From the NCBI GenBank assembly GCA_003049465.1, contig PYSS01000082.1, forward strand, positions 120,253 through 184,252: a DNA stretch of 64,000 bases. Reading direction: 5' to 3'. This document shows, piece by piece, positions 10,501 to 20,999 of the stretch; positions within the stretch are counted from its first letter, which is position 1, and every line of letters starts with the position of its first letter. Under the pieces are notes generated by a model. That model saw nothing but the letters and a program-made list of their open reading frames with translations, did not search any database and had not been told where the DNA came from. This stretch comes from Magnaporthiopsis rhizophila (taxonomy: Eukaryota > Ascomycota > Sordariomycetes > Magnaporthales > Magnaporthaceae). Both the position numbers and the translations under genes were made by a program.

Positions 10501-11882
10501 CTACTTCTTGCTCTTGCTGCCACCCTCGCCGGCGGCAGCAGCGGCCTCCTCATCGGCGATGAGCATGCGCACATCCTTGGCCGACATGTACTCGCGCGCG
10601 CTGTCGAGGATGCGGTCGATGGCCGGCCCGCCCTGGACGGCCTCGGGCAGGTTGTGGGCGTCGACCCCGCTGCGGTGGTCCGTGACGCGGTCCTGCGCGT
10701 AGTTGTACGTCCGGATCTTGTCGCCGCGCGTGATGCGGTCCTTGGAGAGCACGCTGCTGCGCAGGCTGGCCGCCTGCTCCTCGCGCCGCTCGCGCCGCTG
10801 CGCCGCCACGCGCGACCGCAGGATGTGCCACGCCTCCTCGCGGTTGCGCTGCTGCGACCGCGAGTCCTGCATGCTCACCACGGTGCCCGACGGCACGTGC
10901 GTGAGCCGGATCGCCGACTCGGTCTTGTTGACGTGCTGCCCGCCCGCGCCGCGCGCCCGCATCGTCTCGGTGCGCACCTCGGCCGGGTCGATGTAGAGGT
11001 CGCTGTTCGGGTCGTCCATGTCGACCGACGAGTCCTCGCCGCCGCCCTCGGGGAACGACGGCAGCACCCAGACGGCGACGGCGCTCGTGTGCGTGCGCCC
11101 CTGCCGCTCGGTCGCAGGCACGCGCTGCACGCGGTGCATGCCCGACTCGCCGCGGAACACGTCGTACGCCCCGCCGTGCTGCACCTCCAGGATGGCCTCC
11201 TGCAGCGGCATCTCGCCGTCCGAGCCCTTTATGTCGCCCGCGCCCTCGGCGAGCTCGTACGACACCACGCGGGTGCGGTACCCCCGGCGCGCGCACACGT
11301 TTTGGTACATGCGGAACAGCGTGTCGGCGAAGAACCGGCCCTCCAGCCCGCCCGGGCCGGGCCGCACCTCGATCAGGCACGGCATGTCGGCGAAGGGGTG
11401 CTTCGGGGTCAGAGCGACCGACAGCCGGTTGCCCAGGGCGTCGAGGTTGGCGCGCGTCGAGTCGAGCTCGTCGCGCGCCAGGTCGCGCATCTCGGGGTCC
11501 TCGGCCGGCGACGCCACCAGCGCCTCGAGCTCGCCGATGCTGGCGCGCGCCTCCTCCCAGGCCTCGAGCGCCGCCGCCACGCCCGCGATCTCGCCCGCGC
11601 GCTTGGCCTTGGCCACCTCGAAGCCCGACTCCAGCGCCGCCTTCAGCTGCACGTGCTCGGCCGCGAGCTTCCGGGCGCGGACGAGGAGGATTTGGGGGAG
11701 TCGACCATTTGCGTCGGCTGCTGGGGGTGGTTGATGCCGCCGCTTTGTTAGCCGCCGTCGAGGGAGGAGTGTCTAGTTTCCGATCAAATCCTACCCGTGC
11801 TAGCTTTGCGAATGAGCTGGAGAAACGCAGGCCGCGGCGACGATCTCAGACATCGTCCGCAAGCCCATTGCGCCCGCAACAT
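10501..11882 (-). CDS. MRF1: Mitochondrial peptide chain release factor 1
   Basis: The protein recognises UAA/UAG in the mitochondrial ribosome and releases the peptide. Exon 2 (10501 to about 11720) carries the RF1 stop-codon motif PAT (about residues 231-233, within RVQRVPATERQGRTHTSA) and the catalytic GGQ (about 289-291, in GAGGQHVNKTESAIRLTH). I also find a first exon at 11882-11795 starting MLRAQWACGRCLRSSPRPA. It is rich in Arg and Ser and lacks acidic residues, as expected for a matrix-targeting presequence. Donor GTAGGA at 11794 joins either of two AG acceptors three bases apart (exon 2 starting at 11720 or 11717), giving 435 or 434 residues in frame. Without this exon the gene would have no ATG ahead of the conserved N-terminal helices. 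Confidence 0.93.
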
Positions 11883-13295
11883 GATCCCGCATTTGGTTAT
11901 GCCGGGCTTGGCTTTAGGTCAGTATTGTGTCCACGGTCCATCTCGACTTTTTTTTTTTTTTTTTTTTTTTGCTTCTCTGACCTCATCGGCCCAGCATGGG
12001 TCGCAATTCACCAATCAGGTGGGGGTGCTCGAATGCCGCCCCACACTATGGGACCCTCAATGGATTTAGAGCTGAACCCTTGCCTTCACGCTTTGTTACT
12101 GGGCGGCTACCCTTCTTCTTCACCTCCGAGCGGGAGCTCTTTGCGGTATTTGTTGTCGTCGGTCATGTTGTCTTTTTGCGGGTGCCTTTGCGAAACTGGC
12201 ATTTCCCTTGGGCGTTTTTCTTGGCAGAAAAACCAGTATTCCCGCTTAATACATAGCAGCGTTCTTGTCATTTGCGCCGGGGGTTGTGTTCTTCTTGGCA
12301 GTTCCCTTCTTGGCGTCGCCTTGCCCTTCTTCATCCGATCCTAGACGTCACGGTCGAGTAGCCGATCCGGTACCTCGCGCCGAACTGCTCCGACGTTGAC
12401 GCGATCAGCTCGGGTTATCGATGAAGCCATTTGGATCCCTGCTCTCGGCCCTGCGCGCTCCGGCAACTCTGGTGCCCATCCGGTCTCCTCCGTTTGGATT
12501 CCTGATTTTGATTTCTGGCATGTTCGGGCAGTACTTCTCCCGCTGTTGCGATCTGGACTTGCCGAGGACCCGGCCCCGGGGTTGGGCAAAACATCATCGC
12601 CACCTCAAACCATTTCCTTGCATTTGCGCTTTAGATCAAGATGTATCTCTCTCCCCCTTTCCATGGGGCTGGGCTGAGTAGGGCTTTGCGCGGGGATAGG
12701 GTTCGCTGTTTAAAATAGATGGGGGCGGATCCGGAAGGGGCCATTCTGGTACCTGTCTTCATAATGGCCAACGTCCCCAGCTCGGTGCCCGGCCGACTGC
12801 TCCAATATGATGCAACCTTCCAAACGTTCGAGTCTTTCCGCTTGCACGTCCTCGGCGCCGACTCGGCCGCTGAGAAATAAATGAGCCCGGCAACGAGCCC
12901 GAGAAACCCCGGTGCACCTTTACTGTGGCCCGCCGGATCGCCGCCGTCGTGGAGCTGGGGGTGCGGACGCTCTACGAGAATCGAGATCGCAATGTTGTTT
13001 GGTCGGAATTCGATATCCCACTTCAACTCTGATAGGCCAGCGACCAAGTGCGGGTGCCCTGCTCATTGTTTTTGCCAAATTCGATATTTGTGGTCTAATG
13101 CATGAGGATAGGATAGGACAATCAAACAAACACCACCAAAAGGCTTCACACACGCACAGAGGGCTGTGTGCATGATAGGCCGCAGGACTGGCTTGAAATA
13201 CACTCGGAATGAAAATAAAACCGTCAGACCATCCGTGTTATTGTATCCATCTCTCACCCACTGGCTCGACATCCTGGAAGACTACCGAGGTATGG
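11883..13295. other. Unassigned region
   Basis: A T23 tract occupies 11948-11970. Minus-strand frames at 12341-12589 and around 12260-12340 (ending DAKKGTAKKNTTPGANDK in one frame) have some coding character, but I cannot connect them into a gene or recognise a domain. Nothing firm is annotated. Confidence 0.4.
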
Positions 13296-14283
13296 CTACT
13301 CTTGCCGCTTCCGGCTCCCCTGCCGTTCTTCCACGACACCTGCAGCTTCTTGTTCCGGGGTGATGCCGTGCTTGTCTTGCATATGTCCTCTCCAGCTCAC
13401 TTTGGTAGTAAGCGACCGGCACCCGGTCCTGGAGAACATACAGCCCTCAATGGTAGAGTGATACATGTGCATGTCGCTGCGATGACGTTCCGCGTCCACG
13501 TTGGTTGCGAACGTTGGGCTATGGTGTTGGCGATGATAGCTGCGCGGAAAAAGGAGTATCGAGTGTCAGCTGGAGAGTGTGGATTTATTGCAAGAACGGA
13601 ATTGGGCGAAGGGAAAACAACGGCGTATGCTTACTTGGTCTTATGAGGTTCCGTAAGTTTTGTACCACACTAGTCTCACTTGTACGTTGGCGGTGGCACC
13701 ACGTTTGGTGACGTGCCTTCCGCCTCTTCCATGGTTCGGGGCAGTGCGTGCCTGTCGCCGGCCGAAGCCTCTTGAGAAGCACAAACCGGGGTCCTGTTCA
13801 GAGCTGTTTGTAAAGCTTTGCTTGATGGCAATCCAGATCGAGCAGAAGTAGGATCTGTGTCATCAGTGCTGCCGGGGTGGGACGCTCTGATATGCCTTCG
13901 CAGGTTATCCTGGCGGAAATATGTGCGCTTGCAGCCGAGGATCGGACAGTCGAATCTGGTATCTGGGTGGACCGACCGCTTATGTTTGAGCAGGTAACTT
14001 GCAAAGTTCGCCAGTTTTCCGCCCTCCCTTGGCTACCATCCGCATGCCTCGCACTCGTAGTCACTGGCTTGTTTGTGAGCTAGAGCTCGGCTAGAAAATG
14101 GCGGGCGAGGGTCAACGGCCTCAGTTCTTGAAGCCGTGGTGTTTTGCTTGACATCCACGAGATTGGTGTATAGTTCCTGTGGTAGTGGTATCTGATCCTG
14201 AATCCGCGAGAACACAGGGCTGTCGTTGGGGTCCCGAATGTTGTGGGGTCGCCAGTTGTTGACTTGGCCGCTCAGATACAGAA

Positions 14284-14566
14284 AAAAATCTTTATAATCA
14301 ATTTAGTGTAAGTTCAATAGTTGATATACAAAAGGTTATTAACTTTTTTTCTTTTTCGGGACTTCATCCTAAAAAATCTCGTAGAGTTAATAGATTAATT
14401 ATTAATCAAGAGGAGGTAGTTATTAATTTTTTTGATAAATACCCCTTATTAACTTCAAAGAATTTAGATTATTCAGATTGAAAATTAATAATAGAGTTAA
14501 AGAAAAAAAATTCACATCGGACCTTTTTAACTAATAGAGTGGGAGATTGTTTATTTACTATAGGTA
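14284..14566 (+). other. AT-rich insert, probable mitochondrial DNA fragment (LAGLIDADG-like)
   Basis: The composition changes abruptly to very AT-rich at both ends, inside GC-rich coding sequence. On the plus strand an open frame (about 14353-14535) reads like the C-terminal part of a LAGLIDADG intron endonuclease, notably FFDKYPLLTSKNLDYSD. The next codon is TGA at 14479-14481. Read as Trp, as in fungal mitochondria, it gives DYSDWKI, and the frame then continues to a TAA. Codons end mostly in A or T. Mitochondrial origin is inferred from these two facts; a RIP-mutated transposon piece is the main alternative. Exact ends and any target-site duplication are unclear. Confidence 0.6.
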
Positions 14567-16141
14567 TGTTTGTTATCTTGTGATTTTGGGCATTGGATTC
14601 GCTGGCTGCGTGGACATTGGTATGAATGGCATTTCGCTGGGTCCCTGCTGCTGCTCGGGGAAAAAGGTGGACGAAAGCCCGCGGTCCCCGTCACTCTCGT
14701 GCAGGCCAGTTGGTAGGAACATTGGTATGTCGTTCGTAGAAGCCGCTTGTAAGTTCACAGGCAGCAGGTCAGGCAACGTTTGGAGCTCGTTCCGCTTCTC
14801 CGGCGCCCAGATAGCAGCCTCCTCTTTGGTCATTGCCGCTTTGGTCTCCTCCTCCACTTGGTAAGCGGTTTCCTCAGCCTGGCTTGCCGGCCTGCGTTCT
14901 TGGCCCTGCGAACACCGGCCATCTGCTGCATCATCTGCGGCGTCGTTTCCGGGTGGTCCTGCTGTTGTTGCTGCTGCTCCTGTTGTTTCTGCTGCACACG
15001 CTGCTTCTACGCCATCTGCTGCATGCTCCTGCTGGAGCATAGCTTGCTGCCTCGCCGCGGTGGTGTGGTTGATCTGGGTCCTAGCCATTTGAAGACACGA
15101 GTTCCTAAACGTTTGCAACGAGTCAGCCGGGATTTTAACCGGCCCGCCATATCGTGAGGCGAGTTTCGGAAGCATTTTTTGGAAAATGCTTCGGGCAAGC
15201 GCCAGATCGCCAGGCATTTGCGGCTGGTTTGCCGCCGCCGCCTGTTGGTTGATATGCGCTGTTTGCGGCATTATTTGCGGGTGGCCCTATTGTTGCTGCT
15301 GCTGTTGCTGCTGCTGTTGCTGCGCCATTTGTTTCGGGCCTTCCTGGAGTACGGCCGTCTGCTGCGGGCTGACCTTCACACCATCGGTCGGAGCGTTCCG
15401 GGGTATTATTTGCGGTTGCGTGCCCGGTTGCGTCCCGGCTTGGGTGTTGCCACCGGTGGCTGGTTGCGTGGCGTGCACCTGTTGGGCCACCAGCTCTGGT
15501 GTCTCCTGCCGGCTGCTGCCGCGGTCCTTTTCCTTTTTCTCGGGATCGACCGGCTGGCTGGGATTTTCCCGTTGAGGTTGAGAGTCTGGACTTCTTTTCT
15601 CTGGCTGCTTGCCGGCGGCTACGGCCGATATCGTGGTATGGCTGTTCCTGCCGCCGTCCTCGAGCGGAAAGTTCGTTTCATAGTCTGAAAATGATAGTGA
15701 TATGTCTGGTGACCCCCACCCACTCCTCCGAGTCCTGTTGGAGTGCGTCTCCGTCTGGTGATTCACGGGTTCGGGCGGCAAACACTCATTCAGCGTATCG
15801 ATGCGCAATCCACCGTCGTTTTCGCCGTCGTCACTTCCGCCGGCCTGCCCGTCGGGCGGTCGTTGAGTGTACCGCGAGAACAGTCCCGGGTTTTGCTGGA
15901 GTCGTAGCAGGTACTGCATCTGCTGCGCCGCTATCTGCCCGTTGGGCTGTTGGTTCATCATGCCGTTGATCATGGCGGCGTTGGGCATCTGCTGTTGCTG
16001 CTGGTCGCTCTGGCGTTGTTGCCGCAGCCGCCGTTGATATTGCGCCATGGCAATCTGGATTTCCAGGTCCGGGTTTGGCATCTGGAGCTGCGCCGGCATG
16101 CCCGAGTTGTTCATCAACGGCATGGCCTGCGACGGGTGGCT

Positions 16142-16200
16142 NNNNNNNNNNNNNNNNNNNNNNNNNNNNNNNNNNNNNNNGGGGGGGGGGGGGGGGGGGG
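16142..16200. other. Assembly gap (39 N) followed by G20
   Basis: Bases 16142-16180 are N and 16181-16200 are all G. On the coding (minus) strand this is a proline run of uncertain length. The flanking coding frames differ, which only means the gap length is estimated. Confidence 0.99.
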
Positions 16201-18323
16201 TGGTCGTCGAAGCCTTGATCGACTTCGGTGAGAGCATCTAGAGTGAATAACTCTACATTCTTTTGGCCCGTGGGCGACAAGGACTCGGTTTGCGGTTCCG
16301 CGGGTAGCTGGGCCGCAATGCGGCCGTCATTGGCCATGGCGCCGGGAAAATCCTCGATACTGGGATGTCCACTTGGCATATTCGGATGAGTCTGGGGAGT
16401 AGCCTCCTGTGGATGGCGCCTGAGCGGAGACGTAGGCATTGGTTGCTCCTGCAGCAGCTTTTCCTCAGATCGGGGTGACTCCGAATGCCAAGGCTTCACC
16501 TCGGACTCTGCTTGGCCGTCATTGACGAAGATGAGTTGGGCCATTTCCGCGGCGTAGGTTTCGGCCTATTCACTCCAAGGGTTAGGTCCAATCTAACAAA
16601 TGCTTAGGACGTGGGCCCCTCACGGTTAGCAGACAAAAGGATGTAACGTACTAGAGCTGTGAGCTTTTTCCTTTCTTCCATGTCCCTTGACCTTATGACC
16701 GCCTCTTGGGCGAGATCATAGGCTTCGGCATATGCCCCCCTGGCACCCTCAAGATCTTTGACTTTTTTGAGATCGGCAGTAGTGTTTCCTTTCTCGATGG
16801 CGGCGCGCAACAGCCTACGCGTCGTCCGCGTCCGCGTCCACTCAAGTCCGATATTCTCTGTGTTTGACAGAACTGTCACTCTGATGGCTGCACTTCCTAG
16901 ACTTTCTCCATCTCCACTCAATGAAGACCGCGACTGGTTTGAGTCGTCATCGAAATCCAGCTGCGAAGGAATGGCAGCAAGGGACACTTCCTCGAGATGG
17001 GCTCCCAGATGCCTTGTGATTGCGGTTCGACCTGATCCAGTCGGCTCGAGACAAAGCTGGCAGTTGAATGACGCCCATTCGGGGTCGAGCCTGTGGTCGA
17101 GGGCGAGGTGGGAAATCCAGTCTTTGCGATTTTCGAACAGGGATTCCCGGGAGGGGCAGGCCATGTCGAGGCACATCCATGGCTGTAGGTCCTCGAAGAG
17201 ATGCTTCTTCCACAGACTGTTGCTGGTGATAGAGGCGGTTTTCCCGCACGCGGCACAGGGAAATGGTATGCCGGCCTTTGCTTTGGGCGTTAGGGGCGGG
17301 ACCTTGACTGACTGGCCACCCCTTCCGCCGTACGACATGACCGTTTCGGCGTAGGACATGGTAGACGGAAGAGAGCTGCCTAGGCCGGAATCGTTGAACT
17401 TTGAGCTTGCGGCCTCGGACCGCACTCCAATGTCTTGGGTCGGTGCAGCCACCTGATTGGCAGTCGCCTCTCGTGCTTCTTGGCATCTGAGATAGCGCAT
17501 GTAGTTGGCCTTTCCGAGCCAGCCGACGAGAAAGTCGTCTGCCCGCGGGAACCTGGCGCCAATCTTGTGACTGTACACCCTGTCTGGCTGCCAATCAAGA
17601 AGCCGATCTCCAGGGGCAGCCTTTTCGATATCGATCTTCAAGATCGGGTCCTTCAGCAGGTAGTCCAAGTCCGCGAGACATGTGGTGTCTGTCTCCAGGT
17701 CCTCGACGACATCGTCGATGGTGTCTGATTCAAGATCATCGGAGGTATCGGAAGAGGTATCAGAGGAGCCATCGTTTTGGACAGTTTCGGCAGCATTTCG
17801 GAGCTCCGTGAGCGTATGGACGCCCTTCGTGAAAGCTGGGACAAAGATGTCCTGCTCTGCGCACGCTAGCGGCATAACCCCTGAATTCCATACATGTTAG
17901 AGTCCGACAGCCCTCGGCTGTGTGATAGTTATAAGCGCGGACATGGAAAAAGATATAGTTACGCTCGATCAATGTGCGGCTGATGCTTGTCAACAGCTTC
18001 AGAATCGTCTGACGGAGGCTTGTTGACTTATCGAAGACCTCATCGAACTTTCCTGTGGCGATGCCATGGCCGTCGGACCAAAGCTTGAGGCGGCCGTAGC
18101 TTCTTTCTAGACTGGTATAGGACTCGACTCTGTTCAGAGCCGCCTTGTTGTTGGAGACGACTCGCAAGATCGCCCGGAAGACGACAATTCATTCGGCGCA
18201 CAGCCTGCCAACAAGGCCGCCGCGGTGGTCAAAGCCATCGCCAAGCTGGCTCAGTCCGTCGAGGTATTGCTGGACAATGTAGGGCGATGGCTGTGAGACC
18301 TGTCCGACATGTAATATCTCCAT

Positions 18324-18709
18324 GGCTTCATTCTCGACCGCTGGGCAATCTTAGAGCAATGCCGATAGCAGTAGATGCGAGGGAGGGGTGCAAAGAGAAG
18401 ACAGAATCTCGACTGCGAATAAAAAGAAACAGTCCCACGGAAGGCCAGGTTTGGCGTAGTCTCCCCACCTCAAGCGCCGCCTGCTCAGCCTGCAGATCGA
18501 TTGGACGCGACGCACCCGCATCATGGCCGTGCCATGCCCTCTGCTGGTTGCCTCGCTGGTTCGCGCACCCAATAGAGCTTGGTTGATTTCCCCCAGGTCG
18601 GTCAAGCTGGCTGATTGCCCATCTTCCACTTTTCCGTCTGCTCATTCCCTCATTCATGTAGCAGAACACGAACCTCTTGAATGAGAACTGCCACGATTGG
18701 CAACTAGCA
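18324..18709. other. Divergent promoter region
   Basis: This 386-base stretch lies between the start of the zinc-finger gene (minus strand) and the DUF7580-type gene (plus strand). I see no coding sequence in it. Confidence 0.5.
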
Positions 18710-20626
18710 ATGGATCCCCTCTCGATAACTACCAGCGTCCTAGCACTTCTGGGCGCCTGCATTAAGGCTTACTGCGCGGTGGGCGAGAAGCTCAAGATAT
18801 TCCGCCACTACTCTCGAGAGGTAAAGAGGATTCAGACAAAGCATCATTGCCAGGTCCACATCTTCCGCAACGAGATTCACCACCTTCTCCGGCTTGCCTG
18901 CCCCGATGACGAGAGCATGATTGAAGAGATGCTGGACGATGATGCGCATCCGCAATGGCAAAGCACACTGCTGCAACAACAACTCGAGTTGGCGCTTTGG
19001 AAGGAGAGAGAGGGGATGTTCAAAGATTTCATTGAAGACATCAGAACCTCCTTTTCAGAGCTCCAGGACGACCTCGAATGCTTTGACTCGCTAACTGGTC
19101 ATCAGCGCGAGGTATGTATTGCTTTCGACGAGGGCGCCTCTTGAGCAGCCAGAACAAAGCCAACAGCAGATTCGCGACGCAGGGGGAAAAGATGAAAGAC
19201 ACCATCCGAAGGCTGCGAGGCTGTGTCAATCTCGCCTGGAATAAAAGCGACGTTGAAAAGAGCATCAAAGAACTTCGCGACTCCATCGAAGACCTTCAAT
19301 GCCTCCGCAAACAAGCAACTGAGCTTTCCAAACCTGCACGGTCGTGTGACCGTCTCGCTGGCGTTTCTCGCAACAGTGCCGTCGGGCAGCGGGACAGCGT
19401 CGGGGGATCGCATGGGGGTCTCAGCCCAGAGCAGAGGATCGAACATGAACAATACCGCCACGTCAGGTGTGCATCAAAGGCGTTCCACAAGGCACTCGCT
19501 CTTGCCTGGTCTGGAGCCCCTTCGGCCATGGAAACGGCCCGTCCGACGCGCCATTCTGTCAAGCTCTTCTTGGACGCGCGGGCCAATGGCGACGTCCAGA
19601 TGGACGTGGCCGTCATATGCTACGGCCACGACCGTCTCGTTAACCCCACCATGCAAGCTAGCCTAGCGAAGCTGCGGATCAAATCTAGGATGTTGTTCGA
19701 TCGGCTGGACACTGACAACAACACCCTGCCGGCTCCTAGAGACGAACCCGTGGCGGTGCGTCCACAAAAACGGCGCAAGGTTCGCTTCGCCGACACACCT
19801 GCGTCGCCACCACCAACTCCCTCGCAACTAAGGCAGATGCCCCGGGGTAGAGGACGCCAAACCCAACAATCTATTGCGCATTCACGACATCTGCTCTTCT
19901 TCCAAGTCTCCCTGCTCAGCGGATTGTTTGGGATACATCGACACAAACGACCAAGAAAACTTCAGACACACCTTCTACAATGCCCTGGATAACAAGACGG
20001 CGCACGATCTCTTCTGGTCGACCACGGGCCCAGACGCCCTCATCTCCATGAGGACAGTTCTCTCAAACCCAGCCGAGAGCTCGCTTTCCCTGCCAGACCA
20101 GTTGAGGTTGGCACGCAACCTCGTCGCGGCCTTGCTGAAATTCCACTCGACCCCATGGCTCGGAGATATGTTTTCCCTTGGGGACATCTCCTTCTTCAGG
20201 ATAGACCAGAACATGTCGAGCTACCTGCAGACTCTTCACGTCGGCTTCGAGTTTAGTAACACACCCCAGCCCGCACCATCACTCCTTAGCTCTCTAGGCA
20301 GTTGCGGTGACATGGAAGGAGTCGTGCAGACGGCGCCCACGCCCGACTCCACGGCGATGGAGGAGAGCATGCTCCAGTACGGCATCCGCAACCTGACGCT
20401 ATGGAGCCTCGGCGTGATCCTGCTGCAGATAGGAATGTGGCGCGAGCTCGTCGACATGAACGATGTCCTGCACGTCCGGAAGCTGTCCACCCAGGGACCC
20501 TGTGTATTGGGTCCAAGGTACAAGGAGCTCACCAAGAAGTGTTTGAACTGTGATTTTGGGTTTGGCGAAGACCTATCGAAGCCGCGCTTGCAGCAGGCCG
20601 TGTTCAAGGGGTGGTATGCGAGTTGA
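18710..20626 (+). CDS. DUF7580-type protein with helical N-terminus, two frameshifts
   Basis: The start MDPLSITTSVLALLGACIKA and the following helices are typical of fungal proteins whose N-terminus resembles prion-inhibition (HeLo-like) regions. The C-terminal part, with LSLPDQLRLARNLVAALLKF and LTLWSLGVILLQIGMW, matches the DUF7580 region, a degenerate kinase-like fold. Exon 1 is 18710-19111, with an intron at 19112-19166 (GTATGT..CAG). Exon 2 keeps frame only if one G is removed from the GGGGG at 19182-19186 (restoring QIRDAGEKMKDTIRR), and again from the GGGG at 19844-19847 (restoring RQMPRVEDAKPNNLLRI). Both are single-base excesses in G runs, so sequencing error is likely, though true decay cannot be excluded. 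Relatives are often linked to fungal non-self responses; the function here is unknown. Confidence 0.75.
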
Positions 20627-20999
20627 ACGAAATGATTAAAAGTCTGGACATCAACGACGACTGAGCACCCAGACTTGGTAGTTGGTAGCACAGCTTTATT
20701 TGATACCAGTCTTGGTTCTTTGCTCGATAGCCGCAGTGACGTGCGAAGCGTGTGACGGGAAGGATTGGGGCCAATGCGACCCACCCCCGCCTCGGAGTCA
20801 GCACTCCGCCGCTGTGAATGAACCCCACCAAAAATTGCAATTGACTCAGACGCGCAACACGAACGACCAGCTCGACCATCCCCTCATCTGACTCCCTCGA
20901 CGGAAATCCCCAGGCCACGGCACCCGACAACTCCCTGCTCGAGAAGAGGCAGCCACGCCAAATACACCCTCGACGACGCCACTAACCACCGAGCCCACA
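20627..20999. other. Intergenic region
   Basis: This stretch holds the 3' flank of the DUF7580-type gene and the leader of the tryptophanyl-tRNA synthetase gene. The last ~100 bases are CA-rich. No gene is seen. Confidence 0.5.

Larger units (their letters stand above)
13296..18323 (-). pseudogene. acuF-like C2H2 zinc-finger / Q-rich protein, interrupted
   Basis: I read this as one gene. The likely start is the ATG at 18323. An N-terminal helical region (GRLKLWSDGHGIATGKFDEV) ends at 17963; the next exon is 17880-16652, then 16565 onward, with good splice sites. Exon 17880-16652 has the fungal acuF-like zinc-finger region (PFPCAACGKTASI, CLDMACPSRE, NCQLCLEPTG). A Pro- and Gln-rich segment follows, cut by the assembly gap at 16142-16180. 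The Q-rich frame contains an in-frame TAG at 15287-15289 and continues to 14573, where an AT-rich insert begins. Beyond it the coding frame resumes at about 14283 (NNWRPHNIRDPNDSPVFSR) and reaches further zinc fingers (CEACGW, then DCPILGCKRTYFRQDNLRRH) and, after an intron (13679-13540), another (GCMFSRTGCRS). A TAG also follows CEACGW, and a TGA lies near 18197. Too many breaks remain for a working full-length protein. Confidence 0.68.

Noticed and set aside
10654..11751. Long plus-strand frame opposite RF1 (365 codons)
   Set aside because: It is an antisense shadow of a GC-rich coding region, rich in Arg/Ala/His, and the minus strand carries the real RF1 motifs.
12107..12334. Minus-strand 75-codon frame as a gene
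   Set aside because: No domain, no clear start or splice context, and neighbouring frames are equally plausible.
18168..18260. Plus-strand reading of this stretch as a separate small gene
   Set aside because: A short Ala/Lys-rich frame exists, but the minus strand joins smoothly to the zinc-finger gene's first exon.
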